64,000 nt of DNA, taken from NCBI GenBank assembly GCA_013396915.1, contig VWZL01000433.1:248001-312000 (forward strand), in the 5' to 3' direction. Shown piece after piece: positions 23,716-37,600 of the stretch. Position 1 is the first letter of the stretch, and every line of letters starts with the position of its first letter. The translations under genes were made by a program, and so were the position numbers. The DNA is from Stercorarius parasiticus (lineage: Eukaryota; Chordata; Aves; Charadriiformes; Stercorariidae). Under the pieces are notes generated by a model that was given only the letters and a program-made list of their open reading frames with translations, did not search any database and had not been told where the DNA came from.

Positions 23716-25699
23716 AGCCTCAATTACTTGAGGAATGAGCAGACAGTGGTGGGGGATCAGAGCAGTTAAACTTGCACGAGGCTTATGTTGGATTTCCACC
23801 ATGCAATCCTGTATACCGCCCTGTTCCCCTATAGAAAACACTATTCCTCCTTCAGTTTCCTCCTCCAAACACATTTATTTCCAACCCTTCCGAGTGCTCT
23901 CTCTCCCCGGCTGAGTCACACACGCGGTGTAACCCAAAACTGGGGCAGGCGAGGAAGAGGAGCCGCAGACTGATGGGATTCACAGCTCTTCTGCAATGGC
24001 TCTTATCCCTTGGTTTGTTTTTTTTTTCTTTTTGCTTTGGCCTTTAGCATCAAATTCTTCACCACTTGGCTGAAAACTTTACTCTAGGGTGGCAAGACGG
24101 CATAAATATGTGGTGGTGGGATGAGTGAGCTTCCCGTAATTTGTGGCTTAGTTTGTAAACTGCTGGGGGTAGGTAAGCGGAGCTGAAAGCCCGGCCTCAT
24201 CGGCTGTGTTCGCACTAGCAAACTCCACACACATGTCCCCACGTCACGGTGTTGGCCCATGCCACCATGCCATCCAGCCCCAAAGCACCATCTGTGTCCT
24301 GTCACCTCCTCCTGGCTACCAGGGGAGCCTGGCTTCAGGAGTAAACCTTGATGTTCTACTAAGTATTTGTTATAGTCATCTTGCACCTTTGTGGCAGAGA
24401 GCTAATCATCACTTTTCTGCAGAAAGAAGTTACTGCGGTCGTCTACTGAGCTTGGCCAAGGCTTTTGGGTGCAAACAAAAAATAACGGTGGTGATTTATT
24501 ATTGTTGTGCTCACGCTGTAAAGACATTGGAGGAGATGTCAAAAAACTCAAATCAAATTGACATGCTTTGTTTATATGTGCCAACACTGTGCTACATGAG
24601 AAGCGGAGAAATGAAATTACTAAACTGAGATCAGCCATCAGCAAGAATTGCTGCAACCCTGAGGATGTGCAGAGTGCAGACAGAGTGGAAACTGATAACC
24701 GTAAAAATACAGGAACACTGATGTGAGACTTTTTTTCCCGTTACCACAATTTAGGCTCTGTTGTCCCTGCTGGTTGACAAAATCAATGGAGACGCAATCC
24801 CAAGTATTGAGCAATACTGGCATTGATAATCACAGACACCTGAACTCCACTCTTAGTTTCACACAACTAGTTAACTTCCTAATAAACCAAATAAGTAAAT
24901 TAAACCCAATAGTAGAAACACAAATGTAATAGACAATTCAGTGAAGTCCAGTGACTGTCATTGCCATGGCCAAGATGACTATGTTAAGGGACGGGGGAGA
25001 CTGGGGTCAGCATTACTTGAAATAACCATCAATTTTCTGGGCTAAAGTACATTGTGTATCTTTCCATAACTCCCCAGATCTGACTTCCATTTCCTTGTGT
25101 CGAGTGCTTGTGCCGTGTTTACAAATGGAAGCGTGAGTCATTATCAAATGCATTTTCACTTGTTTTTCTTCTGGTATTTTCTATAAAATGAATGGTTGCA
25201 GATGTCCGTGTAAAAAAAAATCAAATCACTGTGTCTTTCACTCCATTAGGGCTGAACAGCTTTGGAAGATAATGAGGCATACTTAAGTTTCTGTTTTTCC
25301 CTCTTGATGGTACATTTTCAATTTTTAAGTGTGAAAGAAATAGCTTTTTCTTCCAATTAATCCATGTGTCAAGTTTTTATTATTAGATTTTTATACATTT
25401 AGCAATAAATATTATATTTTTATCTTTTCCCCACCTTTCATTTGCAAGAAACTATGGCAGTATTCCCAGTGAACTGCAGGCTGGAAAATAGATGCGTGTG
25501 TGTTATAACTTTCTGAAACGCTCTTTGGTAACATAAATAAATACATTTGGAGTTTTTCAAAGTGAGAGAACCTTTCTAGTAGAAGGAAAAATGCTGTTAC
25601 GTGATTGCTGGGAAATGTTTATTTAATCTCTTTGACAAGTTTTCGGGAAGAAATGAGTGAATAAGATTTTTGTTTGCTTGTTTTTTCTCTTTCCTTATA
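23716..25699. other. AT-rich unique sequence, no gene recognised
   Basis: No gene or repeat recognised. A 140-codon frame at 24206-24628 lacks any domain. From about 25080 the sequence is strongly AT-rich and free of interspersed repeats. Confidence 0.5.
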
Positions 25700-26160
25700 T
25701 TAAGTATGAATTAAAATATTACTGTAAAATAACCTGTATAAGTAGGTTTAATTTTCCGTTACTCTAAAAGCAGCATCAAGGACAAATTTACCTGCAGTTC
25801 TTATTTCTGATTTTCAAGCGCTCAAAATGTAATGAGTAATTAAAAGCTACTAGCAGTGCAGAAAAATCTATAAATTCAATAAAAGTAATTAAACTCCCTC
25901 CTTGCATAATTCACAAGGTTTCACAATTCTCTAACATTTCTCTTTTATATAAGACAACAACTGAGTCAGAGACTTTAACACGTTTTGTTATAAGCTTATT
26001 TGGTGCGCAGTCCCTGTTGGCTTTCTGACCATGGTCATAAGATGATCTACATCCAATTAAATCTCCCAGCCTGCGAATTAGATATTCATTACACACCCCT
26101 GATGACTGCGTACAGCAAAATTGCATAATGTCTTCGTAAATCTTATTTGAATGAATGAGT
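25700..26160. promoter_or_regulatory. AT-rich block with clustered TAAT cores, candidate non-coding element
   Basis: The segment is AT-rich, repeat-free and rich in TAAT/ATTA cores, for example GTAATGAGTAATTAAAAGC near 25828 and AAGTAATTAAACTCC near 25882. Such clusters occur in developmental enhancers bound by homeodomain proteins, but AT-rich DNA produces them by chance too. No conservation evidence is available here. Confidence 0.25.
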
Positions 26161-26584
26161 CGTTGAATTAAAAAATGATGTAAAGCTTAGTCCTGCCCTT
26201 TCATATGTTATACTTCACTGGGCACTTTGGAGAATTAGCAGCTGGGGAGATGAGCCTCCGCTTTCCCCACGACACCTCGGCAGGTAACGACCGAGCATTC
26301 AGGGTCATGTTCTGACTCAGTGGTTATTATACAACCGAGGTACCAGTTATGGAGCCAGAAATTAAGCAATTTATATTGAAGGCAGCATTCCCTTGGCATT
26401 TATTTTGGTTTCGTAGTATTTATTTTGGGGGGGAAATAAGTTTTCTGCCCACAGAAGGGAACTGTTGTAAAATCTAAAAATAGAATCGTATGCATGGCAA
26501 CACCCTGGCCCTATAAATATAGGGAAAGCCTGGTTTTTTTGGTGGGAATTTACAGCCCATGCATTGGCTGTGAAACTGAGCTCC

Positions 26585-27050
26585 CAAGTGCGTCAGTGCA
26601 CCACGCTGCCATCGAAAACCGCCGTGCCTGATGCTGAGATCACGTAAAACTTTTTTGTTTCGACGATAACGTAGAGGCAGGAGTGAGCTTTTAATACAGG
26701 AACCTTGCTGCTCCATGCTGGCCTGAATCACAAGGTCCAGCAAATGGCCCGCGGAGCGCTGCACCGCATCGTTGCGTTGCATAAAACCTCATCCCCGGCG
26801 TTTCTCAGTACATTTCCAAGGGAAGTGACAATAATGCTCGCTGACCTGCCACTGGGCGTGAGCTGCGCTGAAAGCAGTTACAGCTGTTGACAAGGAGCCC
26901 TCGAAAACCTGCCCCGCTCGAAAACCTGTCCCACGCGAAAACCCGTCCCTCGCTTTTCACAAGAGCAAACAGGCAGAACAGATAAGGGCAGCGATTTCGG
27001 CTTGCCATCCTCTGAGTCTGCAGGAGTGGCGGAATAGTCATAATCCGGCT
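26585..27050. promoter_or_regulatory. CpG-rich stretch
   Basis: CpG is much denser here than in the flanks, with clusters such as TTTCGACGATAACGTAGAGG (about 26659), CCGCGGAGCGCTGCACCGCA (about 26749) and the 26900-26952 repeat. GC content is only moderate, so it is not a classical island. It may be an unmethylated regulatory region or a relic of a GC-rich insert. Overlapping frames of 61-102 codons have no domain. Confidence 0.4.
26900..26952. repeat. Three-copy, 17-19-bp minisatellite
   Basis: Three head-to-tail units are present: CTCGAAAACCTGCCCCG, CTCGAAAACCTGTCCCACG and CGAAAACCCGTCCCTCG. Each carries CGAAAACCYGYCCC with CpG at its edges. It is a short diverged tandem array. Confidence 0.9.
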
Positions 27051-30000
27051 GATATTACTCACAATAGTGTAACTGATAGCCAGCTCCAGAAATTAAACAC
27101 GCGTTTACCCACAGGTACATGCCCTGATACTTAGCTCACCAAAAGTCGTTCATTAGTGGTTTTTTCTCTGCTTTGAACAGTAAAAGCCTCGAACCTGGAG
27201 GATCATTTTGGCCTGTTCTTCCTCTGGAGTTAGTCCACAAGAGACGTGCCACAGTCTTAGACAATTCCTCTGCCACCTCCTCCTCTGTCAGCAGCCTGGT
27301 GGGATGCCAGAGGACTGGGAAGTGCTTGTGGGCTTGCTGGCAGCGCTCCCGTTCCTAAACTGCTCCCATGTGTTGGTCAAGAATTTACTGGGAAAGCAGG
27401 TTTTCAATGGAGTTCACCTTCCCCTGGGAGACAGGGCACAGAGCTCTGACCAGAAAACTGATTCCTTGTTTCACCACAGGAGGAAATCACTACTTTTAGA
27501 GATGAAAAAAGAATATGGGTGAAGGAGAAGTCCCTCATCTACTCCAGCGTAGCCAAATGGTCAAGGTGCTTATTCCAGGTGTGGTGAGAGAATGTGGAAG
27601 CTTTTTTATGTTTAATTTTACAAACAGTATATTTTTTCCCTGACAAAAACCCATCACCTTTAGAACGACCAAATCTATTTATAGGCCTGTGTTAAGTCTG
27701 GACAAAAATATTGACCCTCAAAAGGGAGGCATATTTTTTGAAAATATTACTTCGGTATTTCTTCCTGGCATTTGCCAAAGGTAACTTTTCACTTTTCATT
27801 GTAGAAAGGCATCTTGAAGTTTAAAATTATACTAAGTTTACAAAAGCAAGCCTTTGAAGGGTTAATTTCTATCTCCCCAACAGGTCTTAAAACATTTTGG
27901 TTTAGATCAAAAATATGGTAGATGGTAAATGGTAACAAAAGTATTTCTTTTCTCCAGAAATCCCAATTTTCTGTTTCTTGGTTCAACCCAAGCGAAAATT
28001 TCCCCTCTAACTATTTGTTCAACCTCTGAATAAATAGGGCATAGTTTTTTTTATACTCAGATTTAGATGGTAGACTAAAGGTCGCATCCCTGTCGTCATG
28101 TCCAGCTATTCGTAGAAAGGACATTTGAACTCTGGTCTAGGCAAAGGCCCCTGACACAGACCTGTTAGCTACCTTGGTGGAAAAAATTTCTCCTGTGTTA
28201 AGCAAATATCTCTCCCTTTTTTCCCCCTCCAAAGGTGATACACATGTTCTAGCAAACCATTTTAGTTCATATTAACCACAATCTTTAGATACAGAAGGTT
28301 TCTGGAGGAAACTTTTAACCCTCTCTTGCTGCCGGGGTACTTGTGGGGTGATTTCTTTCCCTTTCACATTTCGCCAAGGGAAGAAGCAGTCACAAGGGCA
28401 GTAAATGAAATGGCTCCCCAAAAATCAGCCTTGCTGGGGCAGGCAGGGGTTGAAGCCACCTTGACCCCACGGGAAGGGTGCAGAGGGACAGCCTCGGCAG
28501 GGACAACACAACGGCCGCCTGTCTGTCCCCACAGCGATGTAATCAGGGCTGGCAGGGAGCAAGATTGCTTCAAGACCCTGTAATTTAAAAAAGCCCTTGA
28601 TATAATAGGCATCCCCATGGGAGTATTTTCCAGAGGTAGCACAGTGTGGGAGTCAGGGAGCCCATGCAGCGATAACACATTATATTTCTTAGAGGTTTTG
28701 AGAAGCAGTGGGCGATACAGAAGGCAACCTGGGTAGAAGTTAAACCATTTATGGCGGAACACCCTCACAATTAAAAAGAGGAATTAATTGCCTCACAGCC
28801 AGAAAAGATGAAGAAGATCTCACTTGCTTTCCTCCTACGTAGATAACAAAGAGAAATCAGGAAATGAGAATCTGAGAAATAAATGGCTAAAATGCTAATT
28901 TTATTTCACTAAGTTGCTTGTTACTAACTTTAAGCAATATGGATCCAGTACACGAGTGAGCTCATCACAGTCATTTACAGAAGGAAGAGAGGCAGGATTT
29001 GCCCAGAGTTGTTCTCCTGGTGATAGAGAAGCAGATTTAAATAGGATTTAATTAATGAAAAAGCTCCTTTTGAGACAGGAGCCCAAACTGCCAGATTGGC
29101 ATTGCAAAGTCCCAAAATCTCATCTCCACCTGAGGGAGGTAGAGAGACTCTTCCAGTGCATACCCAGGGTGGGGTTTTGTACTGTTTTTTTTAAAAAAAG
29201 CATTATCTTTGGTGCAATGCACTTGAATTCTTGGGTGCTTTGCCCTTCCTTATAAAGCAAGGATGAGTAAATATCAGCTGGATGTGGTACTGAGAGGACA
29301 GATGATGGGAAAACAAAGACAGGGCATGCTTTAATTTGTGCCTAAGCCATGAGGAGGGTGCTCAAAAATCATGCACAAGTTTTAATAGAGCCAAGCTATT
29401 CATGCGGCAGCAGATTGATTTTTTATTTTTATTTTTTTTAATGTGAACCAGGGCTTTTCCACAGGGAAAGTCTCCCTTTCATGCCACGGGTCCTCCTTAT
29501 CAGCTGCAGTGAGTATGGCACCACTGCTCCAGCCCGATGTCCCTCAGGATGCTGGTGTGTCCCATGCCTGAGGACGGCCTCTCCCAGTGATGGATGCTGA
29601 GGACTGTTCATCCTTCTCCTTGTCCCACATGATCCTCAACCCTGCTCGGGTGTTTCTCTTCTCCGGTGAAACACCACTGGTTGTTTCCTGGCTCCAAGGG
29701 ACACACGATGTAAATGAGCGATCCTCCAGCCCGAATGTTGTACCATGTCACTGCCGTCTGCCACCCACAGTGCGCTCCGGCTCCACGCAGGAGGAAACGT
29801 GCTGAAAGATACGGTGCCCATGGACCATTTTTCAAAACTTTGACTGCTGTGAAGAGCTCGGTTAACACTGTGCATGCTGCTCTGTATGCAGCGGGAGGGG
29901 AGGCGGCTCGAAGGGAATTTCTGTAGCACTTAATAAGAGGGAGAATATATCCTGGGACCTGGTAGGATGTCTTTGGAGAAATACAAATAATAATAAATAT

Positions 30001-31560
30001 AATAGCACTTGGCAAACCTGAACCAAATGCAATTTGTTCCTGTTGTAAGGACCTTCAAGGCTAATACCAGCGACAAAGCATGCGGAGGAAGGAGGAGTAG
30101 AGGTACCAGTTAGAAACAAGGATTTTCATGCTCTTTTGGATGTCACTGGCGCTGGTGCCATTGTGGCTCTCCAGACAGGAGGTGTCCTGGTCTGCAGCCC
30201 CATGGACACAGAGTGTGCTGGTTGTGAAGACTTGAAGGGGGAGAAAGAAGAAAGAGGGGTATCCTCAGGGAAGATGGAACCCTGTGGGTAGGAAACGGCT
30301 CTACCGTGTCTCAGATCGGCTGTTTCTCTGCCTCATCCTGCTCTCCTGCTCCATCTCACATCATGTGCCCTGCTCATCCTTTTTCCCTCTTGTTGTTCCC
30401 TGTGTTTCCTTTCCTTACCCTCCATTTGCATCATGCCTCCCCCTGTACCTGAGCACACATCCCTCCTCTTGGGCGTCAGAGGGGTGATGGTTATCAACCA
30501 CACTCTCCATTGCAAAGAGGCCAGGGTTTCATCAGTTCACTACCTACACTATTTTTTTCAGTCCACCTCCCTGTTTGCACTCCCATGACTTTTGGCCATT
30601 TGGTAGAGTTATAATCCTCTCACGGACCATATAGTTTTGTATTAGTGAAACCGTCATTGTTACTTACATTAGTAATAACTAGAAGCTTTACCTTTTTTGG
30701 CCTTGGTACAGTGAAAAGACATAGTAGAAGACAACCGCTGCACCCAGAAGGCTTGTAAAAATGATGGCTGGGCATCTTAAAAGGTGTGGAGTCCACTGGC
30801 CCCATTGGCAAGCCTTGAGAAGAACAACCCCCAGCTTCCTGAAGGAGCTCCGAGTGGATGGCCCTGAGAAGGTGAGGAGGTGAGGACGGGAGCCAGTCCC
30901 CGGCTGTAAGCAAGAGGTGGTACTGCATGAGCCACAGCAGGCCATGGCAAATCCTGTGGCATGGAGGCTATTGGGCACCATTCTGAGGCAACTGGGAGCA
31001 TCTACCTAGCCTGGGCTCCAGCACTGAGGCTGGGATCATTGTCCATGAGATACTCACAACCCTGGAAATGGCCTGACCAGTCACCCCACTGAACCATCCC
31101 TGAAGCACAGGCGTGCTCCAAGGGGAATGCGAGTAGGGAGGAGGGCAGCAGCCATCCCATCGGCACCATCATGGCTGCGAGCAGAAAGCTGGGCCCAGGC
31201 TAACTCCTTAATAACTACGCTGAGGAGCAAGGCTAGGGCTTATTCAGGTTAATTCAGGTTTCCCAGACTAATGCTTCCTTATGTTCCTTCTCTCTCTTCC
31301 CTCTAATAAAGTACTGCTCGTTTAAAACACTTTGTTAAAGCTTGCTACTGTGACTAGGAAAACAATGCTTAATCCAGGGTGCAGAGAGAGTCATTTAGTC
31401 TCCCAAGTCTCCGAATGGGAGGTTGAGTCAGGGTTGCTCCAGTTTTCAAGGAGGCATAGTTCAAAACTGGACCCAGCTTAGCAGCACATGCTGAAAGTGT
31501 TACAAAAGTAAGCAGACAAGACCAAAAAATTGGGATGACGAGGATGAGGTGAGGGATGCT
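27051..31560. other. Unique sequence, no gene recognised
   Basis: No coding sequence or repeat is convincing. Frames up to 135 codons (for example 29608-30015 minus and 28364-28768 minus) overlap others and have no domain. A small direct repeat, ATTCAGGTTAATTCAGGTT, lies at 31242-31260. Confidence 0.5.
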
Positions 31561-31576
31561 TCCAGGATCCCTCACC

Positions 31577-31645
31577 AACTCAATATATTCTATGATTCTA
31601 TGACCCCACCATGGGTCCCTTCCAACTTCAGATATTCTGTGATTC
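31577..31645 (+). mobile_element. CR1 LINE 3' tail remnants
   Basis: The plus strand carries TATTCTATGATTCTATGA and, about 25 bases on, GGGTCCCTTCCAACTTCAGA and TATTCTGTGATTCT. Both are CR1 3' termini. Two termini this close suggest either one CR1 tail inserted next to another or a duplicated terminus. No ORF2 part is recognisable upstream. Confidence 0.75.
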
Positions 31646-34600
31646 TTTGGTGTGGCAGACTGTCAACAGCAGAGTAGAGAACAGATCTCTGAGTCAGACT
31701 CCTCTGCCTGATAACGCGTCCATCACGAGACTGAGCATATAGTGGACATGAACACATCCTGACAGATGTCAGGTCATGTATTTGGGCTCATTTTGGCACG
31801 TTGGAATATGCCCAGTAAAGTCTCTTACTCAGTCATTTGCCAAGCCTCTCTCTTCTTGCTACTGCCCCTTTGTTTCTTCTATTGGAAGTTCTCACGTTGC
31901 AGTATATGCATCTGAGAAGACTCACCTGTTGTAGGGAGGGTGGTAGCAGGCTAGATATGACCTGGGAATTTATTACCACTTTTGCTTTCTATGCTCCAAA
32001 AAAATATTAAAAAACATTAGAGACCAGTGCTGCATCCACAGATGTAATCCATCCATGACCTTCTCTAAAAATGCAATACCAGCTCATATAGACAAAGTTT
32101 CAGTACCGAGAATGGCAGGATGAAGAGTAATACAAAGTATGGAAATCAACACTGGTAGCCCTTGATATATGTACCTCTCTATGCTTCAAATAGAACAAAT
32201 AAGAGTAGTATTCTGATTTTTTCTTCATAATTATCTTAATTAAGACCAATATATGGTTTGATTTGTCTGTCTTTTTAAATTCATGAAATTTGTTAGGGTT
32301 TTAAAGATTAATCCTTTAGAAAGTTGGAGTACATTTCACCTCTATATTAAGACTCCTGAACTTCAGTGTCTACATGGAAACCACACCTAGTATGCATTTT
32401 ACATATGAGACCATCATGGTCAGTGGAGAGGTCTTCAATACAGCCAATGAAGCCCAGCAAGCGATTCAGGTCGCCAGTCCCCATAGCTATGGGCTCAGAC
32501 ACATGTCCTGGGGTGCACAAGACTTTTATGTGGTGCTGGGAGAAATGACACAGCACAGAAAAGACCCAAAGCCTTTTGCACTGTTGTCCAGAAGCCAGAG
32601 AGGGTACCAAGGTCTCAGGCGATAAAAACAGAACAACTCCTTTACCTCACGTGTTGAAACCTAGATGTAGACACCCCAACTTAGTGCCCTAAATTGAATC
32701 TTGACTTTTTTACAGTAACTCACTGCCTTCTGCTAAGTCCTGATACCTGCAGTGCTGCTGAGAGCCTCATGTGTTCTTGTTCTCTCTTGTCCCAGCAAGA
32801 TAAATCCTGATATGGCACCACTGTGAATAAAAAATGGTTCAAGGACTGCTTTCTGCCCCATGGTCTGGAGTTGTGGCATGGCTCATGGCTGCACAGGTAA
32901 GCAACCTTCTCCCCAAAACTGAGTTGCTGCATCCAAAATGCCCATTGGGAATGGCCCAGCTCCAGAACCATGCCTGAGCTGTGACTGCAAGAGTGCAAGC
33001 TGGCCCAGGTTGGAGATGAGTGATGGCCAACACATGGGCCTCTCTACACTTTACTAGTATATTTTTATCTTCTGTTCATAGTGCTGCTTTTCAGGGTTAC
33101 ATCCACTTTTTATGACAACATAATTTTTTAAGGCCAGGATGAAATGTGACTGAAATTTTCTAAAATCTGGGTGTTCTTTATAATGAAGAGAGAATGCCAA
33201 CCACAGCGTTGCTTCAATTGAACCAGTAGCTTTTCAGGGATACCCTGCAAATGACAACTTTACTCAGCTAAGGCAAACTTGCAAAGCCCAGGAATACCAG
33301 GTTTTCTGAGAGCTGACTGGGTTTTGCCCTTTCATCCCACCTTGGCTTCACATTGTAAAAATGCAGATGCTTAGGAAATTGCGTCCAGGTGTTGAGTGAT
33401 CTGAGTTTCACAAAAATAATAAACCTTGATCTGAGATAGATGACCTTGTTGTCAGCATAGGGTCTTTAGGCTTGCAGAAGAGAATTGAAAAGGGTCTTTT
33501 TGCATTGCCTTGCTGCAGCTGTAGCGCTCTTTCGGTGAGTCTCAGAGAGACTCAGAATTGCTCAGTTTTCTTGGGCAAGAGAGTCTTGTGATACACACAG
33601 AGCACAAGGCCGGTTTGGGTGTTTTGTGGAGATCTGTGAACTGGTGCTAAACTCTCTCATTCAGATACTGTCTGTTGAGTTAGTCCTGGCACTGTGGTAC
33701 TCAGCTTGGAGGAAAACATCTGTTTTGGAGGTATGCAGCACGCATAAAGCTGCATGATGTCTCTGCACAGTGACCTGCAATGGAGACCTGCCCTTCGGTT
33801 CTCTTTGGACATCTTGTGAACCAAAAGCACCTAGCCTTTCTGTTCTGTTCATTTCTTCAACTACAAGAAAGGATAATACAATTTTGTTTTGTCTTAGGGG
33901 TTCCATGTTGGTTGATTTATGGAGATGAAGTCTGGAAGTCTTTACGGAGAGGCTTGCTATAATGCCAGTCTTTTGTCCCATGTCTCCCAACAAAACAAAC
34001 TATGTGTTAGGGACATCTGATTCACACAGTGGTAGCCCAGCAGCTACTGCCCAACTGTCTTTATGGCCCATACAATATTTACTGTGCTGCCAGATAGATG
34101 CAATTTCATTGTAGAAATTGTTTAGAGCCAGCTAAAACTTTAGAGTTAGAGTAAATGGGATTTTTTCTTCTATAAAAAGCCTGTGGGTTAGTATCTGTTT
34201 AACATTCAGAAGGCAAGAAATGCTTCCAGGATTTGGAAACACTGAAGAGCATCCTTCTGGTGTCCCTGAGATGGGATACTAAATCTTGTAATGAACTTGT
34301 ACTCCTTTTTTTCCTATTATAGCAGACATCGAGGGGTAGCAGTTGGGTCCCTGTACATCATCACCGTCAGCAACAAAACACATTAACTCAATGCTGCTAA
34401 TGAGCACCGAGTGAGCACTGAAATAGGAAGCTATGTTGACATTTAAAAGATACCAGTTATCAGGCTCTGTGTTGCCTAATTGCAAGGGTTGTGTGGGAAG
34501 CACTGCTTCAACATCTCTATCTAGTATGGACATGACCAGCAGGAATACACTACTCCCATGGAATGTCAGTTACGGCAGGAAACAATTATCCTTTCTGAAT

Positions 34601-37600
34601 ATTCAAAATATGTCAAAACATTCTTCCTTTTTCCCTTTTAGGGCTCATCAAAGCTGTGAGTGTGTCAACAACATTCCACCTACTTGGAGGCGGCTCTGGA
34701 ATATCTGATTCACAGGCATTTCTCTTGGCGTTGAACCTTGTGCAGCCGTAGCCGACTCAAGCCTTTGCAGGTAATACAGGCAAAACTGGATTTTACCAAC
34801 CAAAGGGTGTTCTGGTCAGCATGTACCACCACTACATTCCTGTCCGCTCCAAAATAGGGTGCCTACGTCCAAATTTCCTGTAGCCCTGGACTATGCTCAT
34901 TTCCCAACTGTGCTAAGTGTGTCTGGGAGAGGGTTAGTTGACCCAGGCCAACAGCATGTGAGGGACTATTCTAACAATTTAATATCATAGGTGATCATGT
35001 TCTGCAGTCCGGGCCTGGGTCCTGACACTTTAATTTACTAGCAGAGATAGAGGCAGTGAGTAGAAACAACTGGACCATCCAGTCAACTGGTCTGATGGTG
35101 TATCATGGACTATTGTGTCTCACCTTGCTTCCCTTTCATAGGGGTTTGCCTAGGGCATCTCTACTAGGAAGACATCCAATCTTGATCTGAAAACATCAAG
35201 AGACACAGAATCCAACCCTACTTTTTGGTAAGTAGTTCCCAGGATTAATTGCTCTTACTATTAATAATGCATGCCTGGGTTTCTTTGTATGAATTTGTTT
35301 GGCTTCAGCTTCTAGCCGTTGATTCCTGCTATGCTTTCTCCACTAGATGAAGGAGTTCTTTTGCATACAGTATTATGTTGTTGTGGTCGTACTTGTACAC
35401 TTTAATCAAGTCATGTCTCCATGTTTTTGATAAGGTAAGCAGAGAGATCCCTTCCAGGCTTTCAGTAGAGAGAGACATTTTCTCTCATCCTCTCTTTGAC
35501 CTGTCTCCAACTTTTCCCATTTAAAATACGGGCACCAGAACTTCTAGCACTATGCCAATATTAGTCTTACCAGAGCAGTGGGGAGAGATAAGATCAGCTC
35601 CCCACTCCTACTCAGTACTTCCTTGTTCATACATCCATGAATCACATTATCCCCTTTTGCTTTATGCTAGGAGCTCATATTGCCACCCTTAAATTCAGTC
35701 TGTGGTCCTTGATTTCCATGGCTGTCTGCTACCTACACAGTAGGCTCCATTCTCTGTTCCTATAGGAGTGCCTATACTAAGAAGCATCTTTAAAATCAGG
35801 TCGTCTCCACTGTCCGTCTTATAATGTTGCATGTTGCAAAGTTAAATCCCTGAGCTGCTCTGCTAAGATTCTTGCGTATGGAATAAAGAAAATAAATAAG
35901 AATTGTTCCTTAGAAAATGAATGACGAAATTCCCTTCAATGTCGATAGGAGCGGGATCAGCTCATGGCATTTGCTCACCAATATGAACGTGTAACTAAAT
36001 TTTCCAGGTCTACAAAAGGTGAAACCCATGCTGCTCTAATCCTTTTTTCACATACAAGATCTTGTAACTGCTGTAACCAGTGAACACATGTTGATTCCTT
36101 CCCACTGCTACTGACAGTATTTTCTCATGTTAAAAAAAAATAAATCAAGTCTAACCTGTCTTCCCAACAAAGATTTTCTGCTCATTAAAATCTGAGAACT
36201 GCTGCATGGATTTCAGCTTGATAGTCAGAAAGTATCTCATTCGTCCCAAAGGCAAGTGTAGTCTATGTGGCTAAGCCAGCATTATGAATTTTTTTAAGTC
36301 AAATCAGAGCTATTCTTTGAAGGACTGTGATTTTGCAATCATCAAGGCATTTTTCATGCCGGCAGGAGAAGACACAAAGCAAACTGATCTGACGCATTTT
36401 AACAGGAATTTTTTAGATATGTAGATTGAAAGAAGAGCCGTGAAACTTTTACGTGAGCGATCCTTACGTCTTTGGTCCTACTGATTTTCATCAGAGTTTC
36501 TGCTCAGGAAAGGATTTCAGGACTTGACTCGAGCTGCTATTTCCTGCTGGTGATTTTTCCCATGTAAATATGAGGTCTCATTGATGTCATAACACCAAGA
36601 AATCAGTCTTGTGGGCTCATTAACAGGGGACAAGCATCTAAAAGTCTACAGGTTTTTGTGGCTAGCCAGGGATTACAGTGCAAACCCGACCATAATACAT
36701 ATTGATGCTTGGAAGAAGAAAGTACATTTAAGTTCATGTGAAGCCGTTGATTCCTGTGCACAATACACTTCATATTATAGCACAAGAGCTCTCAAACTCT
36801 CCCATTAAAACAGGACTTGGTGATTCTGAGGAATGCTACAAGTTGTGCCTGAAACTACTTACAGAGACTGCCTGTGATTATTGTCGATGTGGCTGTCATT
36901 GTCAGATGTTCACATGAAATTATATGGTTATTATTTCTGAAGAGACGGGGTGCGCCCAGGAGGAGGGACACTTCTGCAGGCCCCACGAGGCGATGGCTCT
37001 CGGTGAGGGCTGAGCACAAGGTCGGGACGTTTGTGGAGACTTGTACCTCTGCAATATGCATCCCACAGTGGTTTATTTGTGCTGTCCCAGGTCCCTGCAG
37101 CATACCCAGTGTGTGAATGCCTCTCAGTGATGTATTAATGAATAAACTATCTGTCACATGCATTTTGAATGCAGTTTTACAGTCAAAGAGGAGAACTCAT
37201 CCCTCTTTGATGGCCAGTCCGGCATGTTCCTATGCAGGCATGTTGTCTCTGCACTTCCTAAAAGTTTAAAACAAGCAAGTAAAGTAAATTCTGCTTTATA
37301 TAAACACAGCAAGAATGTGAACACGAAAAATCTGTGTTAATAATAGCCTGGCCACAAAGTATTCTGTGAGCGAAAGGTGGGGGTTTTTTCTGTCAACGCA
37401 GTCGTAGCTGTCCCGGTGGCTGGGTGGCAGTAAGGTGTGTTAGTCCGTGGGAAACATGACCTGGGGAGTTCCCAGGCAGGCGAGCGAAACAAGGCCACCC
37501 CGCCTGGGTATCTCTTGGGAGACCGGTCATATACCTCACTCAGCCAAACGCTACCTTCCAAAGTACTGGTGTCTGCTCAGGGTTTGGAAAACAGTTAGAA

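Noticed and set aside
32347..32625. Overlapping 83- and 87-codon frames on opposite strands, considered as an exon
   Set aside because: No clear splice sites or family resemblance on either strand.
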